From positions 48,604,787-48,668,786 of the forward strand of contig NC_079202.1 of NCBI RefSeq assembly GCF_026745355.1: a stretch of DNA of 64,000 nt. Direction: 5' to 3'. Source of the stretch: Beta vulgaris subsp. vulgaris (taxonomy: Eukaryota; Streptophyta; Magnoliopsida; Caryophyllales; Amaranthaceae). Within the stretch, counting starts at the first letter, position 1. Each line of letters starts with the position of its first letter. This document shows positions 46,632-57,511 of the stretch, piece by piece. Under the pieces are notes generated by a model. That model did not search any database. It was not told where the DNA came from and saw only the letters and a program-made list of their open reading frames with translations. The position numbers were made by a program, and so were the translations under genes.

Positions 46632-49322
46632 GTCTACAAAAAAAATATATACGATAACAAATAAGAACCATATTAAGAAGAAAAAAAATATGAACATATA
46701 TCTTCAAATAGTTCACATAAAACATGACCTAAACGAAATACTCTTGCTTATATGACTTGTTATGTACTCAGTGCCTAACATATCTAGAAATTGAACTCAG
46801 TGCCTAACATATCTAGATTAACATGAATTGTTATGTACGTTCCCTATCTATTTGATTTATTTTGCGTATTTACCCTATATGTCCACACTTCAGCAACACA
46901 ATTCGTGCTGGAGTAGTTTATGGCTTAGGCAGTTATATTACTATATATGAAAACTTATGTAACTCAGCCTTGGCTACTAGAGTCAGATAGTGTCAGACTC
47001 CATCTTTTGGAAGCTTGCATGGTTATTGTCCAGAAATAGTTCTACGATAATTTATGTTTGAAAGCGTACCAGAAAAAAAAAATGTTCTTTGCTTTTCGAA
47101 TCATAAACCTTGGGATTGATGGGTTCCACGTGAGAAAATTATAAAAAGTAACAGAGGCATCATAACAATTTTGATAGTTTACTGATCAAAATCTTAAAGA
47201 GTATAAAAAACACAAATTTTCAAGAGAATTGGAAATGATAAACAATATCAAAACTTATTTATTTTATATAAGAGTTGATTCAAGGAGTACAACCAGATAA
47301 TTACAAAAGCCAGTATCAAACAGATCATACAGAAATGTAGTAAGATCATTGAAAACCTGAGGAAATAAAAAGTGGGAGAGGGGAATCGAGGAAGCAGTCT
47401 TTTGACATACAATCTAGATAGCTACACACATAAAATCACATGATATTAGAAAAGAGGTAGAAGATGGGGAAGGGCACCCTAAAGGAGAAAAGGGAAGTAG
47501 ACCTATGGATCACTAGTAGCATAAGCTATTACTGCATAAGAACAATAAAGGGCTGCCCACTGGGGCCAATTACACATCCAAAAGAGCCAAAATTACGAAT
47601 AAGGGTCATGGTTACAGTCCTCATAAGCTCTAGTATGGTGAAAACTTACAGAAATGTAGTAAGATCATTGAAAACCTGAGGAAATAAAAAGTGGGAGAGG
47701 GGAATCGAGGAAGTAGCGCGCAGTCTTTTGACATACAATCTAGATAGCCCTACTAATACGTTGTACAAGGAAAGGAATAACAATTTAATGATTCTTCAAA
47801 AGCATTTCCACATCATATAGACCATCATTTGTTTATGTAGGAGAAAGCGCCGCAACGGATTTATGGAAATGAACTGATCAAGCAATTGCACATATATCAG
47901 AATAAGGAGAACAAAGTATTACCTCTCTGTTCTCTGTTAAGACAATAGCACCAACTCCTACGCGATGTGTAGCATTTGCAGGAATTGTAGAAATACTTTC
48001 AGGAATCCAGTAAACCAGCATTAAATAATTTGGCTCTGCATGATGGTACCAAAAGCCCTCCTTTAATCAACATAAGAGAATTACAGAACGACAGCTAAAA
48101 ATACTATGAATCCATAATGTAGGCAGGAATAGTTGATTACGCTTTTGCCGAAGAAAAAAAAGTTTATTATTCTAGTGACTGAAGTTTAAAAAAAGACACA
48201 GACATGTAGAAGTCTGTAAAGCTAATTGGTGTCAATCTAGTTTCCTTCTCTGTGTTTCCTACTTATGGCATACCTTAACCACAACAAAGCTTTCAACATA
48301 AATAGTTTTCTCCATATTCATCGAAAAATCAACACTTCCAATTCATTACAGATACTGCATGTACATCAGGTATTCAGGCATGTAAAGGAAATCAACTTAT
48401 TGCACTAAATTATGAAAATTTCAAGAAACAATAAAGCATAAAAATTTCAGTTAGTCGACATTTGTATATTGTATAATGAGAGGCCTTTTAATTATTCAAT
48501 TTACAATAATTCCATCAAAAATCATATCTTTGAGATTGAAGAAAAAAAAGGCAAGAAAAACCTTTAGAATTTAAAAAACATATTCTAGACAATTCGAGAT
48601 TGACAGTGAGCTAAAAAAAAGGCATGAAAATTTCAAGTCTAAATTGATGGGAGGTTGAAGACAAAGAATTCAATTGTAATTCGAAAAAACAGATTGACAT
48701 TTACAAAATTCATCAAAAAAAACAACAATTGGAGACAATTTACAGAAGGCATAAATTACCTGATATGATGCAGAAGATGATGGCGAAGCAGAACACTTTT
48801 ATTGAAATTTCAGAGAAATTCTCGCAGCTTTCCAATTACTTCAAGACTGTTGATAGGTAGGAGATGAAAACTTCAACAGAAGTTCGAACAATTGGAACGA
48901 AAAAGATAGGAAGAGAAGAAGGCATACCTGATGATCAAAGGCGAAGATTATGGCGAGAAATTATGAGCGAATTGAGAAGAATTGATTAGATAGGGTTTCA
49001 CCATTAACTACCCAGTTGCTCTGAAATTTCGCTTATTATGCAGTTGAGTGATAATAGTACGCGTAGTGGGGGGGGGTGGGGGGTGGGGGGGGATTTTTTT
49101 ATTTTTTAATTTATTTGCTCGCTCTAAAATTTCGAGCGGGAGTATACAGTGATAAGCTAGCGAATATTTCTATTTCACGGGTAATGAGGACGCTTTTAAG
49201 CGTGGGCAACCTTCTCGACGCTTAAAAGCGTCGAGATATTGCGGGATAAATTAAACCCGCGCCGCACTTATGCCGAGGCGTCGAACAATAAGCGTCCCCA
49301 AAGTAAGGTTTTTCTAGTAGTG
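46632..49322 (-). promoter_or_regulatory. 5' region of CACTA element A
   Basis: Upstream of the TNP2-like start. It probably contains the promoter and non-coding leader, but no clear TATA can be assigned. A duplicated block of about 95 bp occurs at 47329-47421 and 47648-47748. A guanine-rich run lies at 49066-49092, and subterminal GACGC/GCGTC repeats are at 49187-49300. Confidence 0.5.
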
Positions 49323-49395
49323 ATATATACATATATACATATATATATACATATATATATATTATATATTATATATATATATATATATATAAATG
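49323..49395. repeat. TA-rich microsatellite at the A/B junction
   Basis: Imperfect (TA)n with CA interruptions, directly outside the right end of CACTA element A. It separates A from the end of the Ulp1-like gene of element B. Confidence 0.85.
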
Positions 49396-50982
49396 TTGGT
49401 TGGTACAAGTTGCAATAATGTATATGTTCGTCTAAAGTTAGAAAAACAAAGAAAATTAACATAAACTAACTAACCTACGCAATGCACTCATCAATAAAGT
49501 ATCTTGCCCACTTATTCTTCACCTCATTGATTTGATCCTCCGTATAAGGATCTTTCGTAAAGGTTTGAGCAACCTGAAAATAATTTACCAAAGTTAGCAT
49601 CAAATAGTTAAATATATTTAATATGAAATGAATAATTATATAAACTTACTTTGTCCAAATCCTCCGAACCAAAATATGAAGCGAGTACGTCAAAATTGTA
49701 TCACATCACAAAATAACCGCACTCCGTGCTTCCTTGTTGTTATCAAAAGTTTTAAGAAGATGAGAATATTTATAGTATAATGAGAATAAAGTAAGCCTTT
49801 AATTGAATCAAGCAATTCTATTATATATACCTCAACATTTTTCCACAAAAGCTTCTCCCGACGAACTTTGTAGCCGCTCATCCGAAACCTCCTAAAAGCA
49901 CTACATAACACAACATCAAATGATTTAGTCTTTAATTGTTGTATGTTATAATCTCAATTCATTTAAAATATATCAAACGCATATCAACTTATGCTATCAT
50001 AGGCGTTTTAAGCTTTAACTTCCGCGGTTTGTGAAAGCTGGCAGAATCGAAGGTATAAATTATCCCAAGCAAGGGACATATGACAAAGAGCATCCAATGA
50101 TGGCTATTGCAAGATTGAATATCAATAATTACTTAAAAAATCACATATCATGCAACAATTCATATTTGTAGATATTAAGATGGAATATTACTCTTGAAAG
50201 ATTGACGCGAACATGATACTAGCACCTACATCGACGGATCCCATCATAGCATGCACAATGTACTTCGTTACCTCCTCCGATGCATGCACCTCCACAGTGG
50301 TACTTTGCAGACACATCCAACAAATTAAACACGTCCAATAGCATCCCCAAATCCATCCAAGTCCGACTGCGTAGCCCTAAAAATTGGCAAAAGTAAATTA
50401 TATATATGTGAAAAATACAACTACCATATAACTAAATGTAAAAAAAATATCATAACTTTGATTATTGTTAGCTCATGTACACTTGGATAATAGAAATATT
50501 AATCATTGCTCCTTTCAAAAACTGACCAATATCCTCCTTGGTCAGAAAAGCGGTGCCATCATCTTTTGAATAATGGAACAAGGATCTCGGCAAGGTAACA
50601 CCAACAACATCATCGTTTGCGACGGCAAGGGCAAGCGTATATGCTAACTCCCTGCAGTCTTCAGTGAGGGAGTCCAAGAATGATCGATCATCGATAACTG
50701 GACTAAAATGAGAAGTCGAACCGGCTGACTGCAGCTGGCTAGAAGATCTAACAGCCTCCCTCGAAATCCCTTTTTGTTTTTTAGGTGTCGGTGTAACCTA
50801 ATAATTATTTTTCAAAACGCGCATAAGATTATGAAATTTTTAAATTGAAAGCTATTATTTTTACAAACATGGAGGCCTATATGAACAATTACCTCATCAC
50901 TTAACATTTGCGCTAAATTTTTTGGCCATTGCACCCAAGTACCCAAAGCAGTAGCTGTAGTGTCGAACTCATATGCAGGGAC

Positions 50983-53900
50983 CACTACTACAAAAAGGCT
51001 TGAAGAGACCCCCTAAAAATGCTCTTAGAGACCACATAAGAGGTGGTCTCTAGCTCACTGGTCTCTTAGAAAAAGAGACCACTTTTTAGAGGTGGTTTTT
51101 TTTAATAAAAGGAAGAGACCACTGTTTAAGAAAAGTGGTAGCTTAGGTGCTGGTTGGAGGAACTAGGAAAGAAGGAAAGAGACCACTTATTTGATTTAAA
51201 TGGTACCTTTAACTCTACCAAGAAACCACTTAGGCAAATAAGTGGTCTTTTTTGTTCCACTAAAAATGACCACTTATCTGTATAAGGTGGTCTCTTTGCT
51301 CAACATAAATAAAACAGCTTTTTATATTGGCTTTTTTAATGTAAAAATTTGCATATATCCCCTTTTTTTAATTAAACATATTATCATAATATATTAATAC
51401 ACTTGATGTGTTTTATCCATCCATTAAACATGTACCAAATAGTCATTCATTTAAAATAATTATTTACATAATAATATCCTTAACCACTCAATTATTCAAC
51501 GAATGTGTTTCGTAAAATGAGTAATAGATTAAGAAAATTTCAAACTACATAGACAAAATTTTCAAACATGAAAAACATATAGATACATTATACGTCCTAG
51601 TCAAAATCTAGGCTATATTCAAGTTCCTCCTATCCGCATCACACTTGTGCATGTGAGCTCTGCCAAAATACTACCACGAGTAGGGGGCGTTATACTGAAA
51701 ATCCTTTCTGTAAATTCAATCGCAAATCCTTGCCTGGCAGCTTTTGTGGTGTCCAACAATATTATGATACCTGACGAGTCATCTCCACAATCCACCCACA
51801 ATGTCAGCTGTTGGGCCAAGATTAGTGCTGCAACTCTACAATATCATAGCTATATCATAATAAGATGACACCATTAGCTTCAGCAAAACAGCATAAACAC
51901 CATATACAAATGTAATCCGATCCCTAAAGGCCAAAGCATTTGAACTTTGAAAGATACTCATTATTAACTATTAAGTATTTTAATAATTAAGACGGCAAAA
52001 CGCAACAAATAAGCACCAGAATATGCATGAAGACGATAGATGGCGATGATTTAGTATACACTCATGCGTTTTCTATCCTTTGCATGCACAATTTCTGTCC
52101 CAAGGAAGACAGTAGTCAGCACAGATTTAGTTTCCAAAGACGCTTTTAGTATCGCTATTTCCTGCACACACACAAATATATAACACAATCAACTCAAACT
52201 TACTCCAGTTCCAGATGTTCCCTTTCGTAATAGAATCAACAACACGTAAACCAAAAGAGGGATAGAAAAAGGAAACTATCAGCAAAAGACATGAGAAGTA
52301 TCATCACAACTCTCCTGACAGAGTGTCAGTAGTTTATTCTTAATATTGGATAATTAAGCAGTGCCAGGTTATAAAGATGTTATCTAAGGGTGATAGACAT
52401 TCACAGACTATAAACTCAGGAAAGCGATTACATCAACCCAGATAACTCTCATCCATTATTAAGAGCCAAGAATTGCATGGGTGGAGGCTGAAACAAACAG
52501 GCATCAACAGCTCTAAAGATAATAATAAGACAGAAAAAAGGTACAACCATGGGAAGAAAGATAAACACAAGTATACAAAAAGATGTTCTTTCCAAAACGA
52601 TGAGGCTCAATGGGCAAAAAGGAAGAAATTTAAGAACACCAACATTATGCAGCAAATAGTATCCTCAGTTTCAGTAGTAGATAGTAGTAGTGACAAGCAA
52701 TAAAGCAATTATGTAACATGTATTGCAGTGAAGCTATGAATGCAATAGTGAGAAAAGAACAACAATAAACCAGTTCTATGCATGCTTAAAAAATAGATAA
52801 AATTGACATATTGAAACTCTAATTTACTTATAGTATGAAGATCCTTTAAAACCCTCAACCATCAAATCACCATTTCAGCTCCAAAACACAAAACAGAGTG
52901 AAATGCATGGAAATTGATCAGGAGACACAACTCTTCAGAAGAAAAGGAAAGAAGTCAAGAAGTGAAAAGACAAACCGAGAAGCTATCAGAAAGAGTTTGC
53001 CGATTAAGAGCTGCCTCAATAGTAGTTGTAAATTTATACAGAATGACTGCAATCACACCTGCAGTGCTCGCTCCCAAAAAAAACGAGAGTTTATATCGTC
53101 CAAGCTTTGCAATACATATAAGCAACACACAAAATCTTAAATTTTATAAATTTATTCAAACAAATGAACCTGCAATATGAGGATGCGGGTGAATCAAGTA
53201 ATAGTAGATTCATGGTGAATAATTTAGGGAAGCTTAGCAATAATAAGTCACATAAGAATTGAAAACCCCAAATTATATAATCTTCAAGATTAATTGTTGT
53301 TATGGCACCCATTGGCTAAACCCTAACCCATCTACCGCCAAGAAATTAAGAGAAATCACTATAACTTCAAATTTAGTATAAAACCTAGGAGAGAGAAAAG
53401 TAAAATTCAAGGGGGTAGAGTGAACACCCAAATTAATGTTAGCAAAAAAAAACCAAAACAACTAACGATGAATTTGATATCGTATAAACCCTAGAAAAAA
53501 AGCGAGAAAGATGAGTAACAAATTGCAATACCCAAATTCGGCGAAAGAGTGATCGGTCAAGAACAGATATAGAGCGAAATTGCTTCAAATGAGATAACGT
53601 AATTCTGGGCGTTAATGGAGAAGTTGAAGATTTAATGTAATGGCGGACTAATTGGTTTCCGTTTGAGGTTCAGTCAAGTTTTCTAAGTATTTATTCTAAA
53701 CTATTGTCAAATGCCAAAAGAAGAAAAAAAAAACATTTGCAAAATGAAATTTATATAATCTTCAAGATTGATGAGTGGAATAATGGATACCTGAAGGAGT
53801 AAGATATGAGGAGAGAGAAAACGAACTAAATGTTGCACAATAAAGAAAGATGAAGGAACTATGAGGAATTACATATGACAATCCTCTATTTGGGCTCATG

Positions 53901-54488
53901 AGAATGTTGGCAGTCGTGAGCGTCGGGGGTGGAAGGAGTCATGGGCTTCGGAAGACAGGAGGGTGGGGAGTCGTGAAGTTCGAGTAACTAGGGACTAAGG
54001 GGTTCGTCGGCGTCGGGCGATAGGGGATTAGTGACGGGGGTTTGGGGGTTAGAGGCTAAAAGCAATAATACATTATAATACAATATTTAAAGTTCTACTT
54101 CTATCCTTCTAGGGTTGCATCTTCAAAAGGCCGGTTCGTAATCTTATTCACAAGATTACGTTTCCAATTTTTTTTTTTTTTTTTGGTAAATTCTAATGTA
54201 CCTATTAATGACTAATAAGTGTATATGAAAATTAAATTTAATGGATGACATCAATTTTCAAAAAAGGATGTAAAATCAAAGTAACCACTTAATAAGAATA
54301 AGGGGTTTTTTTGTCTTGGAATTTTTTTTGGCGACATGCAAAAAGACCACTTTTCTAAAAAGTAGGTCCTTTTGTCATATGAAAAGAGACCCCTTTTCTA
54401 ACAAATTAGGTGCTTTTTACTAAATAACCACCTATATCATCAATATGGTCTCTTATGGGTGATTTCTTTGCACATATTTGTAGTAGTG
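50983..54488. mobile_element. Non-autonomous CACTA element C, nested in element B
   Basis: The left end CACTACTACAAAAAGGC and right end TTTGTAGTAGTG are inverted repeats, with a perfect 3-bp duplication GAC (50980-50982 and 54489-54491). Subterminal zones (51000-51300 and 54335-54475) repeat AGAGACCAC/GTGGTCTCT motifs. The 3506-bp element has no transposase; interior frames (51819-51619, 52898-53312) match nothing I recognise. It splits a reading frame of the element B gene. Confidence 0.92.
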
Positions 54489-54834
54489 GACGGGAACAGG
54501 TAGTGGCAAATGATCATATTTCTCTATAATTCGATGAATTTTCACTTTCAGGTGGTCATTCATCATTCTAGACCCATGAACTGTAGTGGTCTCATCAAAA
54601 GCATAAGAATATGCATCTGCCACTAGACAAGTCTCTCCACTAGTTGGATCTATCAAATACAATCGACATGGAACCTCGTCCTAACAGCAACGTAAAGCTC
54701 ATGTATATAAGATATTATTTGATATTATTTGATTAAAACACACATGTACATATGATAATTATTTGTATAAAGGACATGTATATAAGATAATTTTTTGTAT
54801 AAAGCACATGTATATATAATAATTATATGTACCT

Positions 54835-55330
54835 TTAGCTGAGGAGAATGAGTGTCGGAAAATCCAGATAGTGGAGTACGTAGCTGAGTGGGATGTGAAG
54901 CAGCATGAGATGGCCTAGTAGATGGTGAAGCAGATGGTGGAACAAATGACGGAATATGTGGCTGAGTGGGCTGTGTAGGAGATGGCACAAATGGTGGAAC
55001 AAATGACGGAATAGGTGGCTGAGTGGGCTGTGTAGGAGATGACATAGCAAATGGTGAAGGGAAAAAATGATATAGCCCAACAGGTGGCTGAGTGTAGGTG
55101 GCTGAGTATGTGGTGGTTGTACATGTGAAGGATATGGAAAAAGATAATATGTCCCAGTAGGTGACTGAGTAGGTGGCTGAGTAGGTGTTTGTATATGTGA
55201 AGGAGAAGGCCCAGCAGATGGTGAAGGATATGGCCCGGTAGGTGGATGTGTAGGTGGCTGAGTGGGCTGTGAAATCATCACATTCTGCATATATGTGGCG
55301 ATGTCCTCCCTCCACCTTTCACTCATTTTC
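54835..55330 (-). repeat. Coding Thr/Pro/Gln-rich repeat in element B
   Basis: Minus-strand repeats of the type GGCTGAGTGGGCTGTGTAGG (plus-strand reading) encode TQPTQPP and HPPTGPYPSP-like peptides in the frame 55554-54835. The repeat is imperfect and crosses frames, so the proline tract falls out of frame towards 55000. Confidence 0.7.
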
Positions 55331-56228
55331 CGCATGAGTTCCTCCTCTTGTTCCTGACTCGATCTCCTATAGTGCATACGAGGTACGTACCTAAAAGCCT
55401 TCATATAGCCAACATTCACGCCCCCAAAACCATAACAGCGACCCGAATGATCTGGCTTCTCTCCAAGAGCCATAAAAAGGGCGTCTCTGTTACGAACCGG
55501 AATGAACTCACCCTTGGCTTGCTTCTCCTTGTACTCCAACTGCCCAAAAAACAAGTTAATAGTAATAATGTAGTTAATAAATGAAAAAAATATTCATGTC
55601 AAACTAAAAGTTAATTATAATGATATACATACGTATTTGTCTGCTGCAATCTTTGTTTCCTCAGCTGGAATAAATCGCTGTTTAGTAACAGGATCTTTCT
55701 TATGCATCGCGCACCACCAATCATCACCCCGGTTAAAAGTGGAGGACACAGAGGAGGATGGTGTACTAGATGATGATCCAGAATCAAAACTAGGTGGACC
55801 GAATTTCTCCTGCTTCCACAACTCTCTAGCATCCCCATAGCTCCTCTGACCTAAGTGGTGATGATGTGTGTTCTTTTTTGCGCTCTCGAGTGCCTTTTCT
55901 CGCTTTTTCTGCAAAAAAAATACATTAAGTTAATATAATATTATTTAAATTAATAAAACCAAGTTAATAATTAGATTATAAACTTACTATAGCATCATCT
56001 GACGTCATCTTTCCTTTGAAGGTGGCCCAATCCTCCTTCGTGATGTGCTTGTATACATCTGGCGGACTATCACCTAATTTCTCTTTCTTTGATCTAACTC
56101 TCGTCATTGTGATCCAACCAGATACCAATTTGCTCTTAAAATCCCTCCATCTAGTGTTCACCGCAAACAATTACTGCTTCTTGTATGGAACCAAGTCGGG
56201 AATGTGAAAGGTATTCTGTTTTTCAAAA

Positions 56229-56681
56229 TAGGCTAAAATGGCTTTTTTTGGTTCCAACTTGTCTATATGTTGTATTACCAATCAAAACTACCATTAAACA
56301 CATGAAACTAAGTATATATGATATGTTAGAGGTGTTTACAACTTTAAACTAGCATGAAACTATTCGTATTCATTCATTTGGAAGGAAAATGGCCCGAAAT
56401 GGCCTAAAATGGCTTATTTTGGTTCCAACTTGTCTATATCTTTTATTACCAATCAAAACTACCATTAAACCCATGAAACTAAGTATATATGATATGTTAG
56501 AGGTGTTTACAACTTAAACTAGCATGAGTTTATTCATATTCATTCATTTGGAAGGAAAATGGTCCGAAATGGCCTAAAATGGCTTATTTTGGTTCCAACT
56601 TGTCTATATCTTGTATTACCAATAAAAACTACCATTAAACATATGAAACTAAGTATATATGATATGTTAGAGGTTTTTACC
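56229..56681. repeat. Tandem repeat, about 170-bp unit, about 2.6 copies
   Basis: The marker GGTTCCAACTTGTCTATAT recurs at 56250, 56421 and 56591, spacing 171 and 170 bp. The rest of the unit (AAACTAAGTATATATGATATGTTAGAGG and neighbours) is repeated with few changes. It lies in an intron-like gap of the decayed element B gene. Confidence 0.9.
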
Positions 56682-57511
56682 ATAGTGTCTGTCACATCAA
56701 ATCCAACAAGGTAGGAGAAATGTGTCTCCATGACCAATTGATGTTAAGCTTCCGTATAGAAAGACCGATCCAAATACCATACTTGACTCGCCATTGACCT
56801 AATAAAGCAAACAATTAGAAATCTAAACATGAAATTGTAATAAGCATGATAAATTATAACTATTTGCCTGTTGGTCTTCCCAAATCATCAAACTCTAAGA
56901 CCATATCTCCTATGTTGTGGAGATTCATCATGGGACCTCTTTTTACTCTTTCTAGATGCCTTTGGATTCCCACTTGACTTCTTCCCGATCCCTTGTGCAC
57001 CATAATATGCATCGGTCTGACGTGGATCTAAGAATCAAAATAAGGAAATTAAATTAGAGAACGAACAAGTAAATTACATATTCAATATTTACAATATTCA
57101 AATAAACACGAACCTGAGGGGGGTGGCTGCTGATCACCTGTCACCTCAATGCCAAGTAAAGCATTCCTATCAGCATCTAGCTCAAATCTCTCCATCCAAG
57201 CATCAAAAGCATCTACAACACTATCACTGTCCTCTCCCTGGTCAGCCTCCTTTTCTGGGTGAAATGGTGCATCGGACTCAGATGAATGATCGCTCGAATC
57301 GTCACTAGCAATATCTGTAGCATATACATAGAAACAACATAGAGTGTTAACGAAATTTAAAACAATATACATCACATTATATGACAAAATATTTTATAAG
57401 TACATAAATTTATAAGTCAAATTACTCATATTGAACATTTTTAACATTTAATTTTGGTCAATAGGTTGCTCGATGACCGTTATACCTTCTTGGTGATCCA
57501 TTCGCATGTAA

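Larger units (their letters stand above)
33798..49322 (-). mobile_element. En/Spm (CACTA) transposon A, 15.5 kb, both termini present
   Basis: The left terminus CACTACTACAAAAGGAGTG and the right terminus (read inward) CACTACTAGAAAAACC are inverted repeats. Both ends share GACGC-TTTT-AAGCG subterminal motifs (33825-34045 and 49187-49300). Flanks are tta and ata, an imperfect 3-bp duplication. Both genes read from right to left: a TNP2-like transposase (46631-43106) and a TNP1/Transposase_24-like protein (40593-35577), the usual En/Spm order. A gypsy fragment sits in an intron of the second gene. The left AT microsatellite is at 34150-34310. Confidence 0.9.
49477..57312 (-). pseudogene. TNP1-like gene with Ulp1 (C48) protease-like domain, CACTA element B
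   Basis: Minus strand, multi-exon, decayed. Exon-like pieces: an acidic N-terminus DDSSDHSSESDAPF (about 57312-57115); VLEFDDLGRPTG (about 56880), frameshifted from the preceding part; IPDLVPYKKQ then a stop then LFAVNTRWRDFKSKLVSGW (about 56200-56120), the Transposase_24 signature; 55914-55615 and 55554 onward with a Thr/Pro/Gln-rich tract; then, across inserted element C, LPLPVPV (54491 side) joined to PAYEFDTTATALGTWVQWP (50982 side). The protease part follows: LTEDCRELAYTLALAVANDD and LKGAMINISIIQVYM (50677-50468), HHW (50094-50102), FDSAS (about 50040), TECGYF with the Cys codon at 49719-49721. His, Asp and Cys are all visible, but a TGA at 49703-49701 follows two codons after GYFV. Ends at about 49477. 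Confidence 0.75.
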
